From assembly GCF_011927725.1 (NCBI RefSeq), contig NZ_JAATJC010000001.1, positions 1,867,001 to 1,931,000 on the forward strand: a stretch of DNA of 64,000 nucleotides, given 5' to 3'. The notes below the pieces were generated by a model, which saw nothing but the letters and a program-made list of their open reading frames with translations, searched no databases and was not told the origin of the DNA. The DNA is from Sphingomonas kaistensis. Lineage in GTDB: Bacteria > Pseudomonadota > Alphaproteobacteria > Sphingomonadales > Sphingomonadaceae. Positions 1-10,103 of the stretch are shown here, piece by piece (the stretch's first letter is position 1; the number at the start of each line of letters is the position of its first letter). The translations under genes and the position numbers were made by a program.

Positions 1-1136
1 ACGCCCCGCAGGCTGAAAAGGATCGCCTGCTTGCCGCGGCCCGCGACGCGCTGACCGGCCCGTTCCAGCGCGGCTATCGCAGCTTCCTGGCGACGTGGAC
101 CGAAACCGAGCGGCAGGCCAAGGGCAATCGCGGGGCCTGGGGCCTGCCGGACGGCGCGGCCTTTTACGCCAACCGGCTGAAGAACTCGACCACCACCTCG
201 ATGAGCGCGGCGCAGATCCACCAGCTTGGCCTCGATCAGGTGGCGGCGATCCACGGCGAGATGGAGCGCATAAAGACCCAGGTCGGGTTCAAGGGCACCC
301 TGCGGCAATTCTTCGACGAGCTCCGGTCCAACCCCAAATATCGCTACCCCGACACCGATGCGGGCCGCGCCGCCTATATCAAGGATGCCGAGGGCTTCGT
401 CGCGCAGGTGATGGCCAAGTCGCCGCAATGGTTCCGCCGCCTTCCCAAGGCCGCGCTCGAAGTCCGGGCGGTCGAGAAGTGGCGCGAGGGGACGGCGGCG
501 ATCGCCTTCTACAACTCCCCGTCGGAGGACGGATCGCGTCCCGGCATCTACTATTCCAACCTCGCCAATATGGCGGACGTGTCCAAGCCGCAGCTTGAAG
601 CGCGCAGCTATCACGAGGGCGCGCCGGGCCACCACTTCCAGATCGCCCTTGCGCAGGAGCTTCCCAACGTACCCAAGTTCCGGCGCTTCGGCGGCTATGG
701 CGCTTATGCCGAGGGTTGGGGGCTGTACGCCGAGGGCCTGGGCAAAGAGATGGGCTTCTATCAGGACCCGATCAGCGAATTCGGCATGCTTTCGACCCAG
801 GTCTGGCGAGCGGTTCGGCTGGTGGTCGACAGCGGCATCCACGACAAGCGCTGGACCCGCGAGCAGGCGATCGATTATTTCCTGGCCAATGCGCCGCTCT
901 CGCGCGCCGACGCCGTCCGCGAGGTCGAGCGCTATTTCAACTGGCCGGGGCAGGCGACCAGCTACATGGTCGGACAGCTCAAGATCCTCGAGCTGCGCGA
1001 AAGGGCCAAGCGCGAGCTGGGCGACAAATTCGACATCCGCGACTTCCACGCCGCGGTGCTCGAAAACGGGTCGCTTCCGCTCGATGTCCTGGAAGAGCAG
1101 GTCAACGCCTACATCGCGGCCCGCAAGGCGGCCTGA
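1..1136 (+). CDS. DUF885 family protein, C-terminal part (5' end outside window)
   Basis: The reading frame is open from base 3 to the TGA at 1134-1136, so the gene enters from the left and only about 377 C-terminal residues are visible. DUF885 proteins are roughly 550-620 residues and are often secreted, metallopeptidase-like proteins of poorly defined substrate. The visible part carries the family's HEGAPGHHFQ motif (bases about 610-640), which resembles a metal-binding HExxxHH site, followed by YAEGWGLYAEGLG, another conserved block. No start or signal peptide can be judged. An internal ATG at 201 is not the real start, because recognisable DUF885 sequence continues upstream of it. Family assignment is fairly sure; activity is not known. 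Confidence 0.85.
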   Translation, partial: APQAEKDRLLAAARDALTGPFQRGYRSFLATWTETERQAKGNRGAWGLPDGAAFYANRLKNSTTTSMSAAQIHQLGLDQVAAIHGEMERIKTQVGFKGTLRQFFDELRSNPKYRYPDTDAGRAAYIKDAEGFVAQVMAKSPQWFRRLPKAALEVRAVEKWREGTAAIAFYNSPSEDGSRPGIYYSNLANMADVSKPQLEARSYHEGAPGHHFQIALAQELPNVPKFRRFGGYGAYAEGWGLYAEGLGKEMGFYQDPISEFGMLSTQVWRAVRLVVDSGIHDKRWTREQAIDYFLANAPLSRADAVREVERYFNWPGQATSYMVGQLKILELRERAKRELGDKFDIRDFHAAVLENGSLPLDVLEEQVNAYIAARKAA

Positions 1137-1274
1137 TCGCAGGGGCGAGGCCCCCACGCAGCCGTCGGCACCGCGCCTCGATGGGCGCGGGGCTGACGGC
1201 TCGCAGTTCACCTCCGGTTCAAGCGGCCGACCTGATGGTTCCGGCAGGCCGGGGGGCTTGTACGGAGCGTCTTC

Positions 1275-1859
1275 ATGTCCCTTGTTCGCAATCTCGCCCT
1301 GGCGGCGGTTGGCGCGGTCGGCCTTGCCGGCTGCAGCACCCTCGATCCTTATTATGGCGCCTCGATCGGTGTCGGCTCGCCTTATTACAGCTCGGGCTAT
1401 GGCTACGGGTATGACCAGTACTCGCAATATGGCGGCTACGGGCAGTATGGCGGCTACGCGCCTTACGGAGCCTATGGCGCGAATTATGGCTCCTATGGCG
1501 GCTGGAACGGCGGATATTATTATCCGGGCACCGGCGCCTACGTGTATGACCAGCAGCGCCGCCGCTATCCGATCAGCGCAGCCCAGCGCCGCTATTGGGA
1601 GCAGCAGCGGATCGCGCGGAGCCGCAACCCGGCGGTGCAGCAGAACTATCGCGAATATCGCGCCGAGCGTCGCGACGATCGCCGCGACTACCGGACCGAG
1701 CGCCGCGAGGACCGCGCCGCGGTGCAGTCGGGTCAGGTGACCAGGCAGGAATATCGCACCGATCGCCGCCAGGATCGCCGCGAATATCGGCAGGACCAGC
1801 GCCAGGACAGCAGGGAGCTCCGCCGCGAGAACCGGCGGGATCGCCGCCAGCCTCGATAA
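1275..1859 (+). CDS. Tyr/Gly-rich lipoprotein with Arg-rich C-terminal tail
   Basis: A 194-residue protein starting with a hydrophobic signal and the lipobox LAGC (cysteine about residue 21), so it is probably lipid-anchored in the envelope. Residues about 25-90 are low complexity, rich in Tyr and Gly with repeated YGGYG/YGAYG units. The last ~85 residues are dominated by Arg, Asp, Gln and Tyr in repeats of the form RRxDRRxYRxER, giving a strongly basic, polar tail. A GGAG element about 9 bases upstream supports the ATG. I recognise no enzymatic domain. Similar Tyr/Gly-plus-Arg lipoproteins occur in sphingomonads, but their role is unknown to me. It is unrelated in function to the gatCAB genes that follow. 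Confidence 0.8.
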   Translation: MSLVRNLALAAVGAVGLAGCSTLDPYYGASIGVGSPYYSSGYGYGYDQYSQYGGYGQYGGYAPYGAYGANYGSYGGWNGGYYYPGTGAYVYDQQRRRYPISAAQRRYWEQQRIARSRNPAVQQNYREYRAERRDDRRDYRTERREDRAAVQSGQVTRQEYRTDRRQDRREYRQDQRQDSRELRRENRRDRRQPR

Positions 1860-1882
1860 GGTGAAGTGATCGCACCGTTGGC

Positions 1883-1910
1883 AGGGGGAGTTGAAGGCTC
1901 GGCTCCCCCT
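1883..1910 (+). repeat. Stem-loop between the lipoprotein gene and gatC
   Basis: AGGGGGAG (1883-1890) pairs perfectly with CTCCCCCT (1903-1910) around a 12-base loop. No run of T follows, so it is not a textbook intrinsic terminator. It lies 15 bases before the gatC start and could end the upstream transcript with help or sit in the gatC leader. Confidence 0.4.
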
Positions 1911-1925
1911 CGCTAACGCCCGGCC

Positions 1926-2228
1926 ATGTCCGTCGATACCGCCACCGTGCGGCACATCGCCAAGCTTGCGCGCATCGCCATGAGCGATGCGGAAGTGGAA
2001 GCGCTGGTGCCCGAACTCAACAATATCCTCGGCTGGGTCGAGCAACTCGGCGAGGTCGATACCTCGGGCGTCGAGCCGCTGGCGACCGTGGTCGACCAGA
2101 AGCTGCGCCTGCGCGACGACGTCATCGACGCCGACCCGCTGACCGGCGGCAACGTCCGCGACAAGGTGCTGCTCAACGCGCCCGAGGCCCAGCACGGCTT
2201 TTTCGCGGTCCCCAAGGTGATCGAATAA
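1926..2228 (+). CDS. gatC: Asp-tRNA(Asn)/Glu-tRNA(Gln) amidotransferase subunit C
   Basis: The 100-residue protein matches GatC throughout: [19 protein letters not shown] near the N-terminus and the conserved [11 protein letters not shown] block, with the C-terminal belt region ending VPKVIE. GatC holds GatA and GatB together in the complex that amidates misacylated Glu-tRNA(Gln) and Asp-tRNA(Asn) in the cytoplasm, used by bacteria lacking one or both cognate synthetases. The stop TAA (2226-2228) shares one base with the gatA ATG, so gatC, gatA and gatB are clearly one translationally coupled operon. The Shine-Dalgarno sequence before the ATG is poor. Confidence 0.97.
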   Translation: MSVDTATVRHIAKLARIAMSDAEVEALVPELNNILGWVEQLGEVDTSGVEPLATVVDQKLRLRDDVIDADPLTGGNVRDKVLLNAPEAQHGFFAVPKVIE

Positions 2229-3708
2229 TGGCCGAGCTCAACAGCCTCACGCTGACCCAGCTCCGCGATGGCTTCCGCGCCGGCGACTTTTCCGCGCGGG
2301 AGATCGCCGAGAGCTTCAACGCGGCGGTGGCCGCAGCCCGGGCGCTCAACGCCTATACGGTTGAAACCCCGGACGATGCGCTGGCCTGCGCCGACGCCGC
2401 CGACACGGCGCGGCAGTCGCGCGCGCTGAAGCCGCTGTCGGGCATCCCGCTCGGGATCAAGGATCTGTTCGCGACCGTCGGCGTGGACACCACCTCGGGC
2501 AGCAAGATACTCGGCGGCTTCAAGCCGGCTTACGAGAGCACCGTCAGCGCCAAGCTGCGCGACGCGGGCGCGGGGATGCTGGGCAAGCTCAACATGGACG
2601 AATTCGCCATGGGCTCGTCCAACGAGACGAGCACCTACGGGCCCGTCATAAGCCCCTGGAAGGGGAGCGACGGCGGTAACGCGGCGCTGACACCGGGTGG
2701 AAGCTCGGGCGGGTCGGCGGCGGCGGTTGCGGCGGGTCTGGCGCCGGGCGTCACCGGCACCGACACCGGCGGCTCGATCCGCCAGCCTGCCGCCTTCACC
2801 GGAATCACCGGCATCAAGCCGACCTACGGGCGTTGCTCGCGCTGGGGCATCGTCTCCTTCGCCTCCTCGCTCGATCAGGCCGGCCCGATGGCGCGGACCG
2901 TGCGCGATTGCGCGATCCTGCTCGAGGCGATGAGCGGCTTCGATCCAAAGGATTCCACCTCTCTCGACGCGCCGGTTCCGGCGTGGGAGCAGGGATTGTC
3001 AAGCGATCTCAAGGGCAAGCGCGTCGGTATTCCCAGGGAATATCGCATCGACGGCGTGCCCGATGAGATCAACGCGCTGTGGGACCAGGGCATCGCCTGG
3101 CTCAAGGACGCGGGCGCCGAGGTGGTGGAGATCTCGCTGCCACACACCAAATATGCGCTTCCGACCTATTACATCATCGCCCCGGCCGAGGCCTCGTCCA
3201 ACCTCGCCCGCTATGACGGTGTCCGCTACGGGCTGCGCGAAGTGCCGGAGGGCGGCAATCTCGACGCCATGTATGCCGCGACCCGCGCCGCCGGCTTCGG
3301 CGCCGAGGTCAAGCGCCGCATCATGATCGGCACCTATGTGCTGAGCGCGGGCTTCTACGACGCTTATTTCACCAAGGCGCAGCGCGTCCGGGCGCTGATC
3401 AAGCAGGATTTCGCCAGGGCCTTCGAGCAGTGCGACATCATTCTCACCCCGACCGCGCCGAGTGCTGCGTTTGGGATCGGGGAAAAGATGAGCGATCCGC
3501 TGGCGATGTACCTGAACGACGTGTTCGCGGTGCCCGCCAGCCTCGCAGGTCTTCCGGCGATGAGCGTGCCGGGCGGGCTCGACGCGCAGGGGCTTCCGCT
3601 CGGGCTGCATCTGATCGGGCGGGAAATGGATGAGCAGGGTGTGCTGAATGCCGGCCTTGCGATCGAGGAACGCGCGGGCTTCACCGCCCGTCCGGGGAAG
3701 TGGTGGTA

Positions 3709-3709
<1 letters not shown>
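2228..3709 (+). CDS. gatA: Asp-tRNA(Asn)/Glu-tRNA(Gln) amidotransferase subunit A
   Basis: A 493-residue amidase-signature protein, the usual GatA length. It generates ammonia from glutamine for transamidation of misacylated tRNA. The catalytic Ser-cisSer-Lys triad is visible: Lys78 in GIKDLF, cis-Ser159 in PGGSSGGS, and nucleophile Ser183 in [13 protein letters not shown] (positions assigned by comparison with known GatA). It overlaps gatC and gatB by one base on each side, as expected for a 1:1:1 complex. The complete triad argues for an active enzyme rather than an unrelated amidase, and the operon makes the assignment certain. Confidence 0.98.
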
Positions 3710-5184
<1,475 letters not shown>

Positions 5185-5222
5185 TCATGGCAGCGTCGCA
5201 TTGTCGTTGCTATGTGGCGGCG

Positions 5223-6836
5223 ATGCGTAGCTTTTTCCTCCTCGCCGCTGCCCTTGCGGCCAGTCCTGCCGCAGCCCAGGGCCCGGCCAAGCCGCCCAGG
5301 CTGATCGTCGCCATCTCGGTCGACCAGCTGTCGGCCGACCTGTTCGCCGCCTACCGCCCGCATTTCATCGGCGGCTTCAAGCAGCTGGCGGAGCGGGGCG
5401 TAGTGTTCGCCAACGGCTACCAGAGCCACGCCGCGACCGAGACCTGCCCGGGCCACTCGACGCTGCTGACCGGACGCCACCCGGCGGCGACGGGGATCGT
5501 TGCCAATAACTGGATCGACCAGGGAGCGGCGCGCGAGGACAAGAATATTTACTGTTCCGAGGATGAGCGGGTCGCCGGCTCCACCTCCAAGGCCTACACG
5601 GTCAGCCCCGAGCATTTGCGCGTATCGACGCTTGGCGATCGGCTGAAGGCGGCGGATCCGCGCAGCCGGAATGTCGCGGTTTCGGGCAAGGACCGGGCGG
5701 CGGTGATGATGGGCGGCCGCGCGGTCGACCAGCGCTGGTATTGGGACGGCAAGACCTGGGCCAGCGACAGGCCGGTGACCAACCCGCCGCGAAGCGTGCT
5801 CGGGGTCCGGGGCTTTTCTGACCAGTGGTTCGGGAGCACGCAGGAGCCACTGGAGGTGCCTGCCCTGTGCCAGGCGCGGGCAACACCCTATCAGGTGACG
5901 CCGACCGTCACCGTCGGAAATGGCCGGTTCGCTCGAGCCGCCGGGGATGCGCGGGCATTCCGGACGATGCCGCAGTTCGACAGCCTGACCCTGGCCCTGG
6001 GGATGTCGCTGATCCGCGAAATGAAGCTGGGGCAGGGGCCAGCCACCGACGTCATCTCGATCGGGCTGAGCGCGACCGATTATATCGGGCACAGCTTCGG
6101 CTGGGGCGGGCAGGAGATGTGCCTGCAGATGCTCAACCTCGACCGCGACCTGGAAGGTTTCCTGATTCAGCTGGAGCAGCAGAAGGTTGATTACGCACTG
6201 GTCCTGTCGGCCGATCATGGCGGGCAGGATGCGGTGGAGCGGCTGCGGACAGGGGGCGACACCGGGGCGGTGCGGGCCGACCCGCTGCTGAGTCCGGCCG
6301 AGATGGGCAAGCTGATGGCGCCGCAGCTGGGGCTGAGCGGCGCGGTCCTGCGAGGCGATGGGGTGAGCGGAGACTTCTGGCTTGACCGGGCGATCCCGGC
6401 CAAGGACCGCCCGCGCGTGCTGGCCGAGGCGGTCCGCCGCTACAAGGCGCATCCTCAGGTCGAGACGGTGTTCACGGCGGCCGAGATCGGGCGCGTGCCG
6501 ATACCGTCGGGCGATCCGTCGCGGTGGGGCCTGCTGCAGCGGGTGCGGGCCTCGTTCGACCCGGCGCGGTCGGGGGACTTCTATGTGGTGCTGAAGCAGG
6601 GCGTCAGCACGGTCGCGCGGCCCGGCCCGGGCTATGTCGCGAGCCACGGGACGGTGTGGGACTATGACCGGCGGGTGCCGATCCTGTTCATGGCCCCGGG
6701 GGTCAGGCCGGCCACTCCGGCAGCGGCGGCGGACACGGTCGATATCCTGCCCACCGTTGCAAGCTGGATCGGACTGAAGCTGGCGCCCGGAAGCGTGGAC
6801 GGCGTGTGCCGGAGCGAGGCGGCAAGCTGCCGTTGA
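5223..6836 (+). CDS. Secreted alkaline phosphatase/phosphodiesterase of the PafA/SPAP type
   Basis: A 537-residue protein with a clear signal peptide (cleavage near AAAQG, residue ~19). The start at 5223 is chosen because it gives that signal; an in-frame ATG at 5187 would put polar sequence before it. Motifs match the alkaline phosphatase superfamily group containing Elizabethkingia PafA and the Sphingomonas phosphatase SPAP. Asp34 (ISVDQL) binds metal, Thr74 in TETCPGHST is the likely nucleophile, and SATDYIGHSFG, SADHGG and a late ASHGT His supply the other metal ligands. It probably hydrolyses phosphate mono- or diesters in the periplasm. It starts 38 bases after gatB but is functionally separate. 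Phosphomonoesterase is favoured because of SPAP similarity; the substrate is inferred. Confidence 0.88.
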   Translation: MRSFFLLAAALAASPAAAQGPAKPPRLIVAISVDQLSADLFAAYRPHFIGGFKQLAERGVVFANGYQSHAATETCPGHSTLLTGRHPAATGIVANNWIDQGAAREDKNIYCSEDERVAGSTSKAYTVSPEHLRVSTLGDRLKAADPRSRNVAVSGKDRAAVMMGGRAVDQRWYWDGKTWASDRPVTNPPRSVLGVRGFSDQWFGSTQEPLEVPALCQARATPYQVTPTVTVGNGRFARAAGDARAFRTMPQFDSLTLALGMSLIREMKLGQGPATDVISIGLSATDYIGHSFGWGGQEMCLQMLNLDRDLEGFLIQLEQQKVDYALVLSADHGGQDAVERLRTGGDTGAVRADPLLSPAEMGKLMAPQLGLSGAVLRGDGVSGDFWLDRAIPAKDRPRVLAEAVRRYKAHPQVETVFTAAEIGRVPIPSGDPSRWGLLQRVRASFDPARSGDFYVVLKQGVSTVARPGPGYVASHGTVWDYDRRVPILFMAPGVRPATPAAAADTVDILPTVASWIGLKLAPGSVDGVCRSEAASCR

Positions 6837-6876
6837 CCGGGACGAGGGGCTCCCGCCGTGCCAGGCGCCTCTCCGC

Positions 6877-7272
6877 CTAGCGAGCGCTGCTTCCGGCGAG
6901 CCTTGCGAAGGCGGCCAGCAGCGCGAGGGGACCCGCCTGCTCGATCGCTCCCGCCGCCACCTCTTCCGGGGACCAGAACATCGAGTCGGGCGTATCGTCG
7001 AGCATCGCCCAGTGCGGAAACATGCGCCGGTCGACCGCGGTACTGAGGAGGAGCCGCACGTCGTTGTGGCGATCGTCGACCGCGATCCGCGCGAACAGGG
7101 CCTCGATCGCCGGCTCGGACCCCTCGATCAGCTGCAGGTAGAGGTCGTGACGGCAGATCAGCGCGCCGGTGATGTCGAGGCGCGGATTGTTGCGCCGCGC
7201 GGTCAGCAGGATGCCGGCGAGCATCGCCTTGTCGTAGCCAAACGGTTGCGAGCGATAGATGAGCTGGTGCAT
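6877..7272 (-). CDS. Single-domain BLUF blue-light photoreceptor
   Basis: A 131-residue protein made almost entirely of a BLUF domain, which binds FAD and senses blue light. The signature residues are present: Tyr6 in LIYRSQ, Asn29 in ARRNN, ITGALI, and Gln47 in YLQLIEG, the Tyr/Asn/Gln set that rearranges around the flavin, plus the semi-conserved Trp/Met in HWAM. A short C-terminal tail follows with no EAL or cyclase output, so it must signal through a partner. The ATG at 7272 is preferred over an upstream codon at 7293 because AGCGAGG precedes it and BLUF proteins begin right at LIYxS. It is divergent from bciA. Confidence 0.93.
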   Translation of the reverse strand: MHQLIYRSQPFGYDKAMLAGILLTARRNNPRLDITGALICRHDLYLQLIEGSEPAIEALFARIAVDDRHNDVRLLLSTAVDRRMFPHWAMLDDTPDSMFWSPEEVAAGAIEQAGPLALLAAFARLAGSSAR

Positions 7273-7389
7273 GCGGCCTCGCTGGCAGGGCACCGCGTCG
7301 TGCCGGGGGGCAGGCTAGGCCAGGCGGGCGCCCGCGCCTAGCCGCCACAGCATTTGCCTGTGCCGGCGGGATCGTGCCACCTTGCCGCG

Positions 7390-8370
7390 GTGAGCGAGGC
7401 GGCGACAGCATCGAGGGAGCCTAACGGCACGCGGCGCATCTTCCTGGCGGGCGCGACTGGGACCATCGGCCGGTCAACTGCGCGGGCGCTGGTGGCGCGA
7501 GGGCATGAGGTGGTGTGCTTCGTGCGGGCGTTGCCGGAGGGGGAGTCGCTCGCGGAGCTCGGCGGCGCGGAAGTCAGGGTCGGCGACGTCACCGACGCGG
7601 GCTCGATCAAGCGGGATGGTCTGCGCGGCGAGCGGTTCGATACGATTGTGTCGTGTCTGGCCTCGCGCACGGGGTCGCCGCGCGACGCCTGGGCGATCGA
7701 TCACCGGGCGAACCTCAACCTGCTAGAGGCGGCGAGGGCGGGCGGCATCGTGCAATTCGTGCTGCTGTCGGCGATTTGCCTCCAGAAACCGAAGCTGGCG
7801 TTTCAGCATGCCAAGATCGCGTTCGAGCAGGCGCTGATCGCTTCCGGCCTGGCCTACACGATCGTCCGGCCGACCGCCTTCTTCAAATCGCTGTCGGGGC
7901 AGGTCGAGCGGGTGCGGCGGGGCAAGCCGTGGCTGCTGTTCGGCGATGGCCGGCTGACCGCGTGCAAGCCAATCAGCGACGCCGACCTTGCCGCCTATCT
8001 CGCCGCTTGCGTCGAGGATCCGGCGCTGCAGGGCCGGGTGCTGCCGATCGGCGGCCCGGGTCCGGCGATCACGCCGAGGGAACAGGCCGAGGCGCTGTTC
8101 GCCCTGCTGGGGGAGGAGCCACGCTTCCGGCAGGTGCCGGTGCGGCTGATGGATGCGATCGTCGGGGTGCTGGGCGCACTGGGCCGCGTGGCCCCGGCCC
8201 TGCGGGACAAAGCCGAATATGCCCGGATCGGGCGCTATTATGCGACTGAATCGATGCTAGTCTGGGACGAAGAGGCCGGGCGCTACGATGCGGGAGCGAC
8301 GCCGGAGACGGGGTCGGAAACGCTCGGCGATCATTATGCGGCCCTGTTGGGCGGGCTTGCACGCGGGTGA
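7390..8370 (+). CDS. bciA: Divinyl chlorophyllide a 8-vinyl-reductase, BciA type
   Basis: The ~326-residue protein matches plant DVR/BciA along its length: Rossmann motif GATGTIGRST, SCLASRTG, SAICLQKPKLAFQ, IVRPTAFFKSLSGQVE, the FGDGRLTACKPIS stretch and IGRYYATESML. BciA uses NADPH to reduce the C8 vinyl group of divinyl (proto)chlorophyllide in chlorophyll and bacteriochlorophyll synthesis. No other pigment gene of that pathway is in the window. The start is uncertain: GTG at 7390 is chosen because it lies close to the Rossmann fold, but an in-frame TTG at 7354 is possible. It is divergent from the BLUF gene (117 bases between starts). An NAD(P)-binding relative with another substrate is unlikely given the matching substrate-side motifs. 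Confidence 0.9.
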   Translation: MSEAATASREPNGTRRIFLAGATGTIGRSTARALVARGHEVVCFVRALPEGESLAELGGAEVRVGDVTDAGSIKRDGLRGERFDTIVSCLASRTGSPRDAWAIDHRANLNLLEAARAGGIVQFVLLSAICLQKPKLAFQHAKIAFEQALIASGLAYTIVRPTAFFKSLSGQVERVRRGKPWLLFGDGRLTACKPISDADLAAYLAACVEDPALQGRVLPIGGPGPAITPREQAEALFALLGEEPRFRQVPVRLMDAIVGVLGALGRVAPALRDKAEYARIGRYYATESMLVWDEEAGRYDAGATPETGSETLGDHYAALLGGLARG

Positions 8371-8547
8371 CCCGAAAGCAGTTCCGGCCCGGCGCCAGCG
8401 ATCTCGAAGCGAAAAGAAGGGGTCATCCTGTCACGCGATGAGGGCGTTTCATCTTGCCTTGCGGCGTTTGTCGGAAGGTGTCCTCGACCCACCGAAAATG
8501 GCAGATTATCAGGTTCTTCCAGTGCGTTCATGGTGAAGGAATACGGG

Positions 8548-9090
8548 ATGCGGATAGCGGTGGCGGTGATCGGGATGGCTCTTGCGGTGGGAGCGTGCGG
8601 GCAGAATGCAGCACCGCCCGCAGAGAGCGCGAACGCCACCGCCGGCAATGAGGGCGCGGCCGCCACCGCGTCGCTGTGGGCGGGTGGCGCCAAGCGGCCG
8701 CTCGAACTGCAATCCGCGCATCCCAATGGAGTCGTGCTCCAGCTTACCTCACTGCAATCTAGCCCGACCGAAACCACCATCGGGCTCCGGGTCATCAACG
8801 GGCGCGACAAGGCGGTCGAGCTCAACCGCTTCAACAACAGCCGCAACGGCTATCTGGTGCTCGACACCGGCGAGAAACTCTACCTGTCGCCGCCGGCCAG
8901 CAACGCCAAGCTCAGCATCGAGGCAGGACAGACGCTGGAAGGCCAGTTGGTGTTTCTGGGCCGCTTGCCCAAGGCGAAGACCGCCGTCCTGGTCCTGAAT
9001 GAGAACGGGCAGACCGACAGCGAATATACCAACACCCCAAGCTATCGGATTAACCTGCCGCTCGGCTCGCTGGAAGGTGGGCAGGGCTGA
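8548..9090 (+). CDS. Lipoprotein sharing a domain with the next gene
   Basis: A 180-residue lipoprotein: signal MRIAVAVIGMALAVGAC with lipobox AVGAC, then an Ala/Asn/Thr-rich linker. The ~110-residue beta-rich domain opens with HPNGVVLQLTSL and contains NGRDK, GEKLYLSPPASN and VLNENGQTDS. The same domain, about half identical by eye, forms the first part of the next protein, so the pair arose by tandem duplication. ATG at 8548 is chosen over 8530 because GAAGGA (8535-8540) is well spaced and the lipoprotein signal starts there. The 177 bases upstream contain nothing I can identify. Function unknown; an envelope role is inferred from the lipobox and from the OmpA domain of its partner. Confidence 0.82.
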   Translation: MRIAVAVIGMALAVGACGQNAAPPAESANATAGNEGAAATASLWAGGAKRPLELQSAHPNGVVLQLTSLQSSPTETTIGLRVINGRDKAVELNRFNNSRNGYLVLDTGEKLYLSPPASNAKLSIEAGQTLEGQLVFLGRLPKAKTAVLVLNENGQTDSEYTNTPSYRINLPLGSLEGGQG

Positions 9091-10094
9091 TGCCGGCAAG
9101 GCCTTCGTTCCGGATCGCCCTGGTCTCGGCCACGCTGGTGCTGGCGGGCTGCGGCGGGTCGAACCCGTTCAGCGGCGATCCGGCGCCGCTCGACGTGCAG
9201 ATCGCGCACCCCAACGGCGTCGTCCTCCAGCTGCTTTCGGCCGGCGCGTCGGGCGACCATGTGGTCGTCAACGCGCGGGTCCTGAATGGCCGCGACCAGG
9301 AAGTGAAGCTCGCGCAGGGGACCGAGAAGTCATACCTGCTGACGGGAAGCGGCGAGAAGCTGTTCCTGGTGCCTCCCGCTGCCAACGAATCGCTCGCCAT
9401 TCCCGCCGGCCAGGTGATGGACGTGGCGCTGGTGTTCGCGGGCAAGTTGCCGGGAGACGGCAAGGCGACGCTGGTGCTGAGCGAGAACGGCAATGCCGAC
9501 AGCGTCTACACGGGGAGCCCGCGCTTCCAGGTCGTGCTGGCCGCGGCGCCCGGCGGTGGCAGCGTTCCGGAGATGACCGCCCTGTCGAACATGCGCCCGT
9601 TGCCGACGTCCACTTTGCAAGCGTCGGCGGGTACGGGATCGAGCCTTGGAAGTGGCGGGCAGGCGACGAGCGAGCTTCGCACCGTCGAGGCGCTCAAGAG
9701 CGAACTGGGCGCCCAGCAGACCGAGCGCGGCACGGTGGTGTCGCTGGCGTCCGACGTCACCTTCGATTTCGACAAGGCGACCTTGCGCGACAATGCCAAG
9801 CCCACGCTCGACCGCTTGGCCGAGCTGATCAAGGCCAGCCCGGCGGGCGCGATCTCGATCGAGGGGCACACCGACGCCAAGGGCGACGACGATTACAACA
9901 AGCGCCTGTCGGAACAGCGCGCCGCGGCGGTGAAGGAGTATCTTGCCACCAAGGGCATCGACGCCGCCAAGCTGACGACGATCGCGCTCGGCGAGCTTCG
10001 CCCGGTCGCGCCCAATGCGGCGGCCGATGGCGGCGACGACGAAGCCGGGCGGCAGCGTAATCGCCGGGTCGAGGTGATCCTGCCCAAGAGCTGA
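9090..10094 (+). CDS. OmpA-family lipoprotein with N-terminal duplicated domain
   Basis: A 334-residue lipoprotein with lipobox LAGC (signal ~20 residues). Residues about 30-150 repeat the domain of the upstream gene (AHPNGVVLQLLS, NGRDQ, GEKLFLVPPAAN, VLSENGNADS). After a Ser/Thr/Gly-rich linker comes a C-terminal OmpA domain, residues ~215-330: VTFDFDKATLRDNA, ISIEGHTDAKGDD, NxxLSEQRA and the terminal RQRNRRVEV. OmpA domains bind the diaminopimelate of peptidoglycan, so the protein should tie the outer or inner membrane to the wall. Its ATG overlaps the upstream stop by one base (TGATG), so the two lipoproteins are co-translated. Confidence 0.92.
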   Translation: MPARPSFRIALVSATLVLAGCGGSNPFSGDPAPLDVQIAHPNGVVLQLLSAGASGDHVVVNARVLNGRDQEVKLAQGTEKSYLLTGSGEKLFLVPPAANESLAIPAGQVMDVALVFAGKLPGDGKATLVLSENGNADSVYTGSPRFQVVLAAAPGGGSVPEMTALSNMRPLPTSTLQASAGTGSSLGSGGQATSELRTVEALKSELGAQQTERGTVVSLASDVTFDFDKATLRDNAKPTLDRLAELIKASPAGAISIEGHTDAKGDDDYNKRLSEQRAAAVKEYLATKGIDAAKLTTIALGELRPVAPNAAADGGDDEAGRQRNRRVEVILPKS

Positions 10095-10103
10095 GGCAAA
10101 GCG

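Noticed and set aside
8371..8547. Small gene or RNA in the 177-base gap after bciA
   Set aside because: No frame with a ribosome site, no stable hairpin with a T tract and no convincing promoter pair are visible.
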